A stretch of DNA of 64,000 nucleotides, taken from an uncultured Lachnobacterium sp. GTDB lineage: Bacteria > Bacillota > Clostridia > Lachnospirales > Lachnospiraceae. The stretch covers positions 1 through 64,000 of the forward strand of contig URDU01000003.1 in NCBI GenBank assembly GCA_900546625.1, given 5' to 3'. Both the position numbers and the translations under genes were made by a program. The notes beneath the pieces were generated by a model. It searched no databases. It saw only the letters and a program-made list of their open reading frames with translations, and was not told the DNA's origin. The stretch's first letter is position 1, and each line of letters opens with the position of its first letter. This document shows positions 52,004 to 59,157 of the stretch, in pieces.

Positions 52004-52582
52004 TTAAACCTCCTGTTTGATAATCTGTTTTACTATACTTATCGGATACAACTGTAAGAGATCACTGTCTATTAAATCTCCGACAGTCAGCCTGAATGTC
52101 ACCTTGACAATATCTGTTCCGTTACACAACTCGTCCGGTATATCAAAGGTCTTCTGATAACTTGAATTGATAAGCGGAAAGCCTATGTCGGTTGGCTCGT
52201 TTAAGAGCGAAGACATTGATGTGGCTATTGTACCACACATCTGGTTCATAGCCTCCGATATGGCAGAAAGTGTAATTTCATCAAGTGTCATATCTGAAAC
52301 ATTACTTCCGTCGCCTCCCATCATGAGATTGGCAATAACCAATGCATCATTTAATTTTATAATAAGTAGGTTGGTTCCGTCAAGTCCTTTTGTGTAAGGA
52401 ACCTTAATTAAAATTCGATCATCGTGATCGAGAGCATCCTCTTTTTTCAAAACCTCTACAATCGGAGTCGTAATATTTGTCGGTCTCTGTAGAATCATGC
52501 TCAGTGTTGTGGCAGCATTGCCTATGCAGATATTGGCTATTTCGCCTATGATATCGGCATTTTCCCTAGATATACTTTGCAT
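52004..52582 (-). CDS. CheC/FliY-N-type CheY phosphatase
   Basis: The reading frame extends to 52624, but GGAGG inside it places the start at ATG 52582 (192 residues, MQSISRENAD). Two CheC-type active-site helices are present: IGEIANICIGNAATT and SAISEAMNQMCGTIAT, each with the E-x2-N pattern. This resembles CheC and the N-terminal part of FliY but lacks the FliN-like domain. It should dephosphorylate CheY-P. Its stop is four bases before the cheY start, so they form an operon. Confidence 0.88.
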   Translation of the reverse strand: MQSISRENADIIGEIANICIGNAATTLSMILQRPTNITTPIVEVLKKEDALDHDDRILIKVPYTKGLDGTNLLIIKLNDALVIANLMMGGDGSNVSDMTLDEITLSAISEAMNQMCGTIATSMSSLLNEPTDIGFPLINSSYQKTFDIPDELCNGTDIVKVTFRLTVGDLIDSDLLQLYPISIVKQIIKQEV

Positions 52583-52712
52583 TATTTTATCCTCCATATA
52601 GTTGTGGTACCTATTTCCTAACATATATTATATCAGAGTTTTCAAAAATATCAAAGGAAATGTTTAAATTTTTTAAATTTATGTTAAAATAGTTTCAAAA
52701 GGAGATTACAAT

Positions 52713-54620
52713 ATGGGTGAAACAGAATATACAGAAGCATTAAAGATGGGAAAAAAGGAATACAGGACGAGAATTGCCAAAGGACAGTTCCCGTATCTGC
52801 CGGTGCTTGATGAAATCTTATCAGAGGCAGATATTCAGACAGAGCAGTATATGGGGTTGGTCCAGGTGCCTTTGGATTTTGTTGTAGGAACGAGCACCAT
52901 GGGCAGGACATACTCATTTGCGGCAAACTTTATGCCGATATTGGACGAGGGAACCGAATTTGCAGTGAAGTGGTCTAATCTGTCTGATGCACAGATGAAT
53001 GAGGGAATCAGAGATCCTATCAAGGCATTTGAGTATATGAACAGGTATTATGTGCTTGAGGGAAACAAGAGAGTCAGTGTGCTCAAGTACTTTAACGCTG
53101 TTTCGATTCCTGCAATTGTGACCAGAAAGATACCAAAGCTCTCAGATGACTATGATGTGAGGCTTTATTATGAGTATATGAAATTTAATGAAATCACAGG
53201 GCTTTGCTCTGTTGAGTTTACGAAGCTTGGCAATGCCGATAAGCTGCTTTCGCTTGTTGGAAAAGAGGGCAGATGGGATGATGAGACCAAGGAAAAATTT
53301 GCCAAGGTGATGTTTGATTTTTCAAAGGTCTATAATTTTCGCGGCGGTGACAGGTTAGATATCAAGCTGGGTGATGCTATTACAGTATTTATGGAGGTCT
53401 TTGGCATGGATGCCATGCTTGAGATGTCTGAGAATGATTACAACAAAAACATCATCAATACATGGAAGGAGTTTGCAGCAGAAGGGGAAAAGCACAAGAT
53501 AAATCTGGTGCTGGATCCGAAAAAGGTACAGACAAAAAAGAGCCTGTTAAACTATCTTATTCCTCAGACTCAAAAGAAGCTCAAAGTAGTATTTTTGTAT
53601 CCGAGAGAGCCTAAGACATCAGCATGGCTGTATTCGCATGAGCTTGGGCGCATGTATCTTGATGAAACCTTTTCGGACAAGCTGGAGACAGAATATGTGG
53701 CAGGTGTAGATGAGAACAATGTGGAGCAGGTGCTTGAGGATATTATAAAGGCAGGTGCCGATATAGTTTTCTGTGTGGGACCGCAGATGATGCCAAACAG
53801 CCTAAAGGTGGCAGTTGCGCATCCGGAGGTTTACATACTCAACTGTTCGCTGAATGCGCCTCATCCTTATATCAGAACATACTATGGACGTATGTATGAG
53901 GCAAAGTTTCTCGCAGGAATGATAGCGGGAGCTGTCACAGACAATGAAAGGATTGCATATATTGCAGACTACCCGATATATGGCATGATTGCCAATATAA
54001 ACGCGTTTGCTTTGGGAGTTGCAAGCGTGAATCCAAGGGCAAAGGTATATCTGGCATGGTCAAAGACCAAGGACTATGACAGGGATAAATTCCTCGCAGA
54101 AAATGACCTCCATTATGTGTCAGATCAGGATATTATTACTCCGAATGACGCGTCCAGATATTTTGGTCTGTACAAGCTTAAGGATGGCCAGGCATTAAAT
54201 CTCGCCATGCCTATATGGAATTGGGGAGTGTTTTATGAGAAGCTTTTGCAGAGCGTACTGGCCGGCTCCTACAAGGCAGAAGGACAGGAGCAGGTTAAGG
54301 CACTTAACTACTGGTGGGGCATGTCTGCCGGTGTTATTGACCTGATTTGTTCAAAGCATGTACCTTATGGAGTGAAGAGGCTTGCGGATCATTTAAAGAG
54401 CGATATCACAAAGGGTGAGGTTGTGCCGTTCTTTGGAAATATATATAACCAGAAGGGCGAGCTTAAAAACAAAGGTGAACACGAGATGAAACCGTCTGAT
54501 ATAATGAAAATGGACTGGCTTGTAGATAATGTTGTGGGTAATATCCCGCCTATGAGTGAGTTTGTGGATAATGCAAAGACGGTGGTTGAACTAAAGGGTG
54601 TAGAGGAAAATAAACTGTAA
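52713..54620 (+). CDS. Cytoplasmic fusion of a ParB-like domain with a BMP/PnrA-type ligand-binding domain
   Basis: The 635-residue protein has no signal peptide or lipobox. Residues about 40-145 resemble a ParB/sulfiredoxin-like domain (VPLDFVVGTSTMGRTYSFAA; MNRYYVLEGNKRVSVLKYFN). A helical part follows (145-280). From about 290 to 600 it resembles the periplasmic BMP/PnrA purine-nucleoside-binding fold: KLKVVFLYPREPKTSAWLYS, VFCVGPQMM, YEAKFLAGMIAGAVTDNERI. BMP domains are normally lipoproteins; here the fold would act in the cytoplasm. AAAGGAG lies before the ATG. The next gene overlaps its stop by one base. Function unknown; a nucleoside sensor is possible. Confidence 0.7.
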   Translation: MGETEYTEALKMGKKEYRTRIAKGQFPYLPVLDEILSEADIQTEQYMGLVQVPLDFVVGTSTMGRTYSFAANFMPILDEGTEFAVKWSNLSDAQMNEGIRDPIKAFEYMNRYYVLEGNKRVSVLKYFNAVSIPAIVTRKIPKLSDDYDVRLYYEYMKFNEITGLCSVEFTKLGNADKLLSLVGKEGRWDDETKEKFAKVMFDFSKVYNFRGGDRLDIKLGDAITVFMEVFGMDAMLEMSENDYNKNIINTWKEFAAEGEKHKINLVLDPKKVQTKKSLLNYLIPQTQKKLKVVFLYPREPKTSAWLYSHELGRMYLDETFSDKLETEYVAGVDENNVEQVLEDIIKAGADIVFCVGPQMMPNSLKVAVAHPEVYILNCSLNAPHPYIRTYYGRMYEAKFLAGMIAGAVTDNERIAYIADYPIYGMIANINAFALGVASVNPRAKVYLAWSKTKDYDRDKFLAENDLHYVSDQDIITPNDASRYFGLYKLKDGQALNLAMPIWNWGVFYEKLLQSVLAGSYKAEGQEQVKALNYWWGMSAGVIDLICSKHVPYGVKRLADHLKSDITKGEVVPFFGNIYNQKGELKNKGEHEMKPSDIMKMDWLVDNVVGNIPPMSEFVDNAKTVVELKGVEENKL

Positions 54621-55210
54621 TGAAGATACTATTCTTAGCTGATGAAGAGTCGAAAATGTACTGGGAATACTTTAAGAAAGAGGATTTTAAAGGGATTGAT
54701 ATTATTGTATCATGTGGAGACTTAAACCCGAGCTATCTGTCCTTTCTGACAACGATGGTTGGAGTACCGCTTTTGTATGTGCATGGCAATCACGATGACA
54801 AATACAAGACAAAGCCACCGGAAGGCTGTATATGCATTGAGGATAAGATTTATGAATATGAGGGTGTGCGGTTTCTTGGACTGGGAGGCTCAAACCGCTA
54901 TAAGCCCGGAGATAATCAGTATACGCAGAAGCAGATGACAAAGCGCGTTAAGAAGCTGTGGTGGAAGCTTAAGCGTAAAAACGGCTTTGATGTGCTTGTC
55001 ACTCACTCGCCCGCAAGGGGACTGCATGACGGGGAGGATACATGCCATACAGGCTTTGATGTGTTCAACAGGCTTATTGAGCAGTACAGGCCTAGGTACT
55101 TTGTGCATGGACATGTCCATATGAGCTACGGCAGGCAGTTTGTCAGGCTTGACAAGGTGGGTGAGACCACGGTTATCAACGCGTATGAGAAATATATTGT
55201 CGAAATATAA
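54620..55210 (+). CDS. Calcineurin-like metallophosphoesterase
   Basis: The 196-residue protein has SCGDLNPSYL and HGNHDDKY with metal-binding Asp and His, THSPARGLHD and FVHGHVHMSYG. The usual first motif D-x-H is replaced by FLADEESKMYW, so one ligand is atypical. The ATG overlaps the stop of the ParB-like/BMP gene by one base, so the two are coupled and probably act together on a nucleotide or phosphodiester. Confidence 0.85.
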   Translation: MKILFLADEESKMYWEYFKKEDFKGIDIIVSCGDLNPSYLSFLTTMVGVPLLYVHGNHDDKYKTKPPEGCICIEDKIYEYEGVRFLGLGGSNRYKPGDNQYTQKQMTKRVKKLWWKLKRKNGFDVLVTHSPARGLHDGEDTCHTGFDVFNRLIEQYRPRYFVHGHVHMSYGRQFVRLDKVGETTVINAYEKYIVEI

Positions 55211-55307
55211 AATATTTCTGCCTGATTTAGAGTTTGTTTGTAAATATTTACCAATTTTAAGAATTTATTTATCACATGGCTATATTTAGGACACAATTAA
55301 GTGTTAC

Positions 55308-55458
55308 TATAATATCATCAAAAGGAGCTGTTGTATTTTAACGATGCGTTGGGGTACACTCAGTTCCGACTAAAAATTATTCATGTGCACCGAGTTGACG
55401 TCGCATATGCTTTTCCTCATATATATTAAAAGCCACAGGTTTTATGCCTGTGGCTTTT
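55308..55458 (+). ncRNA. Candidate small RNA with its own promoter and terminator
   Basis: TATAAT at 55308-55313, with a weak -35-like TTTAGG 17 bases upstream, should start an RNA near 55320 that ends at a strong terminator (55428-55458), about 140 bases. Inside, ATGCG (55344-55348) pairs with CGCAT near 55402-55406, and GGTACAC with GTGCACC. An imperfect direct repeat GTRCACYSAGTT occurs at 55354 and 55385. AAAGGAG at 55321 could also serve a short frame (TTG 55331 or ATG 55344), but no convincing protein is seen. I do not recognise the family. Confidence 0.45.
55428..55458 (+). terminator. Strong terminator of the candidate small RNA
   Basis: AAAAGCCACAGG pairs perfectly with CCTGTGGCTTTT around a seven-base loop. 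Confidence 0.9.
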
Positions 55459-55472
55459 ATAATAATAAAAAA

Positions 55473-55544
55473 AGCTGATGACGGGAATTGAACCCGTGAC
55501 CCCTTCCTTACCAAGGAAGTGCTCTACCTCTGAGCCACATCAGC
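55473..55544 (-). tRNA. tRNA-Thr (anticodon GGT)
   Basis: The reverse complement folds as a cloverleaf: acceptor GCTGATG/CATCAGC, D-arm GCTC/GAGC, anticodon stem CTTCC/GGAAG with loop TTGGTAA (anticodon GGT), T-arm ACGGG/CCCGT with TTCAATT. The discriminator is U; a T-run follows. CCA is not encoded. Confidence 0.96.
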
Positions 55545-55615
55545 AATTATCAACTTGCTAAGTTTACTATATACTTCAGCATTTGTCAACCCAATTTGAA
55601 TTAAAATATAATTTA

Positions 55616-56335
55616 TTATGAGTTATAGTAAGCCATAACCTTTGCTACATAGTTCTGTGTTTCTTTAAATGGCGGAATGCCACCATATTTGGCCACGTTG
55701 CCGGAGCCTGCATTGTAGGCAGCCAAGGCCAGAGATTTGTCACCGTTATACTGGGCGAGCTTTTCACTTATGTATCTTGCGCCACCCATGATATTCTGGT
55801 ATGGGTCGTAGGCGTTTGTGACACCAAGTGAGGCAGCGGTCTGTGGCATGAGCTGCATGATACCCATGGCGCCGGAGCTGCTGGTGCACTCTGGGGAGAA
55901 GTCGGACTCGCACTTGGCGATTGACTTAAGAAATTTGGCATCTACACCGTATTTTGAGGCGGCCTCACCAAAAATTGCATCAAGCTGTGCAGAGCATGAC
56001 AAGCCGGAGGCTTCGAGCTTTACGGAGGCGGAAGCAGCTGTATTATTAACTGCGGTATTGCTGCAAAGCTCTATATTTATGCCGTTTTGATCAAAGAAGC
56101 GCTGTACAAGCGACATATCAACAGAGCCACCGTTACTTTGTGCAATCAGCTTGTCGATGGCAACAGCAGCTTCTGCCTTTTTGGCATCATCAAGCACCTG
56201 ACCAAAATCAGCACCGGTGCTATTGACAGTGGAGCTGTTGCTTGAGGTACTGTTATCGCCGGATACAGTAACCTGACCGGTAGTTATATTATTTTTTGGT
56301 GTATTGTCAATATACTGAAGTACTTTAATGTTCAT
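55616..56335 (-). CDS. Lytic transglycosylase (SLT domain) without signal peptide
   Basis: The 239-residue protein has a Ser/Asn/Thr-rich N-terminal half (1-110) and an SLT domain (about 120-239): catalytic Glu143 in IAKCESDFSPE, SSGAMGIMQLMPQTAASLG, and ALAAYNAGSGNVAKYGG. It should cleave peptidoglycan, yet there is no signal peptide (it starts MNIKVLQYIDNTPKNN). Export with the flagellar apparatus or another non-Sec route is one explanation. It is divergent from lysA. Confidence 0.88.
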   Translation of the reverse strand: MNIKVLQYIDNTPKNNITTGQVTVSGDNSTSSNSSTVNSTGADFGQVLDDAKKAEAAVAIDKLIAQSNGGSVDMSLVQRFFDQNGINIELCSNTAVNNTAASASVKLEASGLSCSAQLDAIFGEAASKYGVDAKFLKSIAKCESDFSPECTSSSGAMGIMQLMPQTAASLGVTNAYDPYQNIMGGARYISEKLAQYNGDKSLALAAYNAGSGNVAKYGGIPPFKETQNYVAKVMAYYNS

Positions 56336-56523
56336 TTTCCTTTTCCCGTTATATCTTGATTTGAATAGTTATCTCAGTTTTGAATAGTTATATCAATTAT
56401 ACTTAAAAAAGTAAAGACATTTACCTAATGAGAAATTATACCATAAAAATTCTTGAAAATATACCCATTTTGTTGTAGCATATGTTTTAGTACACTTTAC
56501 TATGTAAAAGTTAGGAGATAAAC

Positions 56524-57792
56524 ATGAAAAAGACACCATTTGTGACAAAACAACAGGTAGAGGAAATCGTTAAAAAATTCCCTACACCATTTCATTTATA
56601 TGACGAGGCAGGCATCCGCGCCAACGCGCAGGCTGTAAAGGATGCATTTGCATGGAACCCGGGCTTTAGGGAGTATTTTGCTGTAAAGGCTACTCCAAAC
56701 CCATACCTGCTCAAGATTTTAAAGGATTATGACATGGGCTGTGACTGTTCATCATACACAGAGCTTATGCTTGCAAAGTCATGCGGCTTCGACGGAGAGC
56801 ATATCATGTTTTCGTCAAATGATACACCGGCAGAGGAATTTGCATATGCAGACAAGCTCGGCGCTATCATCAATCTTGATGATTTCACACATATTGATTT
56901 TTTAGAGGAAACAATCGGACATATTCCGGAGACAATAAGCTGCAGATATAATCCGGGTGGAGTATTCACACTGTCAAACGGCATTATGGACAATCCGGGA
57001 GATTCAAAGTATGGCATGACAAAGGAACAGCTTTTTGAGGCATTCAAAATTCTTAAGTCAAAGGGAGCTAAATACTTTGGTGTGCATGCATTCCTTGCAA
57101 GCAATACAGTTACCAACGAGTATTATCCACAGCTTGCAAAGGAGCTTTTTGAGCTGGTTGTTGAGCTTAAAAACGAGACAGGCTGCGATATCAAATTTGT
57201 AAATCTTTCAGGTGGAGTTGGCGTGGCTTATAAGCCGGATCAGACACCAAACGATATATCGGTTATCGGTGCCGGTGTGCATAAGGTATACGATGAGGTA
57301 TTGGTACCGGCAGGAATGGGCGATGTGGCTATCTACACAGAGATGGGACGTTTTATGATGGCTCCGTATGGCTGTCTTGTGACAAAGGCTATTCATGAGA
57401 AGCATATCTACAAGGAGTATATAGGAGTGGATGCATGTGCGGCAAACCTTATGAGACCGGCTGTTTACGGCTCATATCATCATATCACCGTGCTCGGCAA
57501 GGAGGATGCACCTTGTGACCATACATATGATGTGGTTGGCTCACTCTGCGAGAACTGTGATAAGTTTGCAATTGACAGACAGCTTCCAAAGATTGATATG
57601 GGAGACTATCTGGTAATACATGATACAGGAGCACACGGCTTTTCAATGGGCTATAATTACAACGGAAGACTACGCTCAGCAGAGATATTGCTTGAAAGCA
57701 ATGGGGAGGCAAAGCTCATCAGAAGAGCAGAAACTCCTGCAGATTACTTTGCAACCTTTGATTGCTTTGATGATATTAAAATAACAGAGTAA
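56524..57792 (+). CDS. lysA: Diaminopimelate decarboxylase
   Basis: The 422-residue fold-type III PLP enzyme has Lys55 in YFAVKATPNPY, the glycine-rich SGGVGVAYKPDQ, and the C-terminal CENCDKFAIDRQLP and HDTGAHGFSMGYNYNGRLR. It converts meso-diaminopimelate to lysine. TTAGGAG lies before the ATG. Its end is close to the end of a convergent regulator gene, with a small palindrome between them. Confidence 0.93.
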   Translation: MKKTPFVTKQQVEEIVKKFPTPFHLYDEAGIRANAQAVKDAFAWNPGFREYFAVKATPNPYLLKILKDYDMGCDCSSYTELMLAKSCGFDGEHIMFSSNDTPAEEFAYADKLGAIINLDDFTHIDFLEETIGHIPETISCRYNPGGVFTLSNGIMDNPGDSKYGMTKEQLFEAFKILKSKGAKYFGVHAFLASNTVTNEYYPQLAKELFELVVELKNETGCDIKFVNLSGGVGVAYKPDQTPNDISVIGAGVHKVYDEVLVPAGMGDVAIYTEMGRFMMAPYGCLVTKAIHEKHIYKEYIGVDACAANLMRPAVYGSYHHITVLGKEDAPCDHTYDVVGSLCENCDKFAIDRQLPKIDMGDYLVIHDTGAHGFSMGYNYNGRLRSAEILLESNGEAKLIRRAETPADYFATFDCFDDIKITE

Positions 57793-57804
57793 TGCGCTAG
57801 CGCA
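57793..57804. repeat. Perfect 12-base palindrome between convergent genes
   Basis: TGCGCTAGCGCA spans the four bases after the lysA stop and the last codons of the minus-strand regulator. It could be a small bidirectional terminator stem, but T-runs are short. Confidence 0.5.
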
Positions 57805-58534
57805 CTTTACAGAGTACGTATCCGAATTTTATCCATTTGCTCATATCATCAACATTATCGCTGTCGACATAAAAGGTCTCGCCGTAATTGTTGAGTGGTG
57901 TGAGCTCACATGGGTTTGTCTGGTGGAATTTTCTGATGTAGGCGCGCTTTGTCTGCGCGTTGATAAAGATACCGGTATCGCCGTCGCGGATTGGGTTTCG
58001 ACTGATTAGAAGTATATCGCCTTTATTGTATACAGGATGCATATGATTGCTTGTCACGCGGATTCCAATGTGAAGGGCATCACCGAAGGCCTTTCTGTAA
58101 TTTGAGACATCAAGCTTTTCAACGTTGTAGGAGTCAAAAATCATGCCATCGGCCATGTTGCCTGTCGGGATGAGGACGGAAATCAGATCCTCCTTATTAC
58201 TGCTTTCATCCTTGTAGGCAGATAGCGCAAGCTCAGTGTCTATAATTGAGTCTATAAATATGCGCTGGTTTTTGGAAAGCTTTTTGATGCGCTTTACAAG
58301 GTCTATTACATCGTCATTGAAGCCTGTGAGCTCGCAGGAGAAGCGTCCTGTCAGCTTGTATATCAGGTAAGCGGTGTAGATGTCGATACGGGAGGATTCT
58401 CCGTTTGCTATTCGCTTGTAGGTGGAGAGTGATATATCAAGTGCTTTTGCAAACTGTGCCTGGGACATACCAAGCTTTATGCGTTCGCGCTCAATATTTG
58501 TCGATATGTTGTTTGCTATTTCAAGTCGGTTCAT
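57797..58534 (-). CDS. XRE-type regulator with degenerate S24/LexA-like domain
   Basis: The 245-residue protein has an N-terminal helix-turn-helix (GMSQAQFAKALDISLSTYKR, 22-41) and a C-terminal S24-like domain (about 135-240). The S24 nucleophile motif normally S-M-x-P reads H-M-H-P (His164) in VTSNHMHPVYNKGD, so self-cleavage is unlikely; Lys residues follow in KRAYIRKF. It is probably a phage-type or stress regulator that does not autocleave. A palindrome in its upstream region may be its operator. Confidence 0.85.
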   Translation of the reverse strand: MNRLEIANNISTNIERERIKLGMSQAQFAKALDISLSTYKRIANGESSRIDIYTAYLIYKLTGRFSCELTGFNDDVIDLVKRIKKLSKNQRIFIDSIIDTELALSAYKDESSNKEDLISVLIPTGNMADGMIFDSYNVEKLDVSNYRKAFGDALHIGIRVTSNHMHPVYNKGDILLISRNPIRDGDTGIFINAQTKRAYIRKFHQTNPCELTPLNNYGETFYVDSDNVDDMSKWIKFGYVLCKVR

Positions 58535-58585
58535 TTATGAGCTAATCTCCCTTCTTTTTTTAAAAATAAACTCCAAATTTGGTCA

Positions 58586-58599
58586 TGTATTGACATACA
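58586..58599. promoter_or_regulatory. Palindrome upstream of the S24-type regulator
   Basis: TGTAT-TGAC-ATACA is an exact inverted repeat 51 bases upstream of the regulator start, a typical size for an operator of XRE regulators. Autoregulation is inferred. Confidence 0.5.
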
Positions 58600-58712
58600 C
58601 AATAAACTATAATGGTTACTGTTGAAACATAAATTAAATATATAAGAAACGTCAATTACTGTCAAATAAAAATGTTTGTTATATAAAAAGGGAGGTGTCC
58701 TGAAACTTAATT

Positions 58713-58744
58713 AGTGTAAGCTGAATGCGGCTTACACTTTTTTT
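58713..58744 (+). terminator. Orphan intrinsic terminator
   Basis: AGTGTAAGC pairs perfectly with GCTTACACT, followed by T7. No gene of normal size precedes it on this strand from 58535; AAGGGAGG at 58689-58696 is followed by CTGAAACTTAATTAG, at most a remnant or tiny frame. The rest of the 58535-58875 gap is AT-rich with nothing clear. Confidence 0.85.
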
Positions 58745-58875
58745 ATTTAAACAAATATAGCTTTATTTATGATAAGTATTAAAAATTTTTTTAAAAATAA
58801 ATGTGTCTGAGGCATTGATTAGAGCACCGCTAATTGGTACAATATTTTATTATATACAAAAGAGCAGGTGAATAT

Positions 58876-59151
58876 ATGTCGCTAAGTTTCAGAAAGTGGC
58901 GGGAAATGGCATTGACTGAGTACCCGGTAGTGAGTGATAAGTACTACAAGAAGGTGTACGAAAACATAGCCACAGATCCGCAGACAGGGGAGAGTATACT
59001 TGTACAGCTTACATTACAGGGAGTTTTGGATAAGTGTGAGGGTACTAATTTTGAGGAGCCAATCAGAAAGTGCATTATGAAGTGTGTATACACGGGCGGT
59101 AAGCTTGAAAAGGAAATAAATAAAGTGATGAATCAGTATTATGAGGTCTAG
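58876..59151 (+). CDS. Uncharacterised 91-residue protein before fbp
   Basis: I do not recognise this protein. ATG 58876 is preceded by GCAGGTGA; a TTG at 58834 would add 14 residues without a site. It has no membrane segment and starts MSLSFRKWREMALTEYPVVS. It has a Cys pair in RKCIMKCVYTGGKLEKEINK. It ends six bases before fbp, so it probably shares that transcript. Confidence 0.7.
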   Translation: MSLSFRKWREMALTEYPVVSDKYYKKVYENIATDPQTGESILVQLTLQGVLDKCEGTNFEEPIRKCIMKCVYTGGKLEKEINKVMNQYYEV

Positions 59152-59157
59152 ATATAT

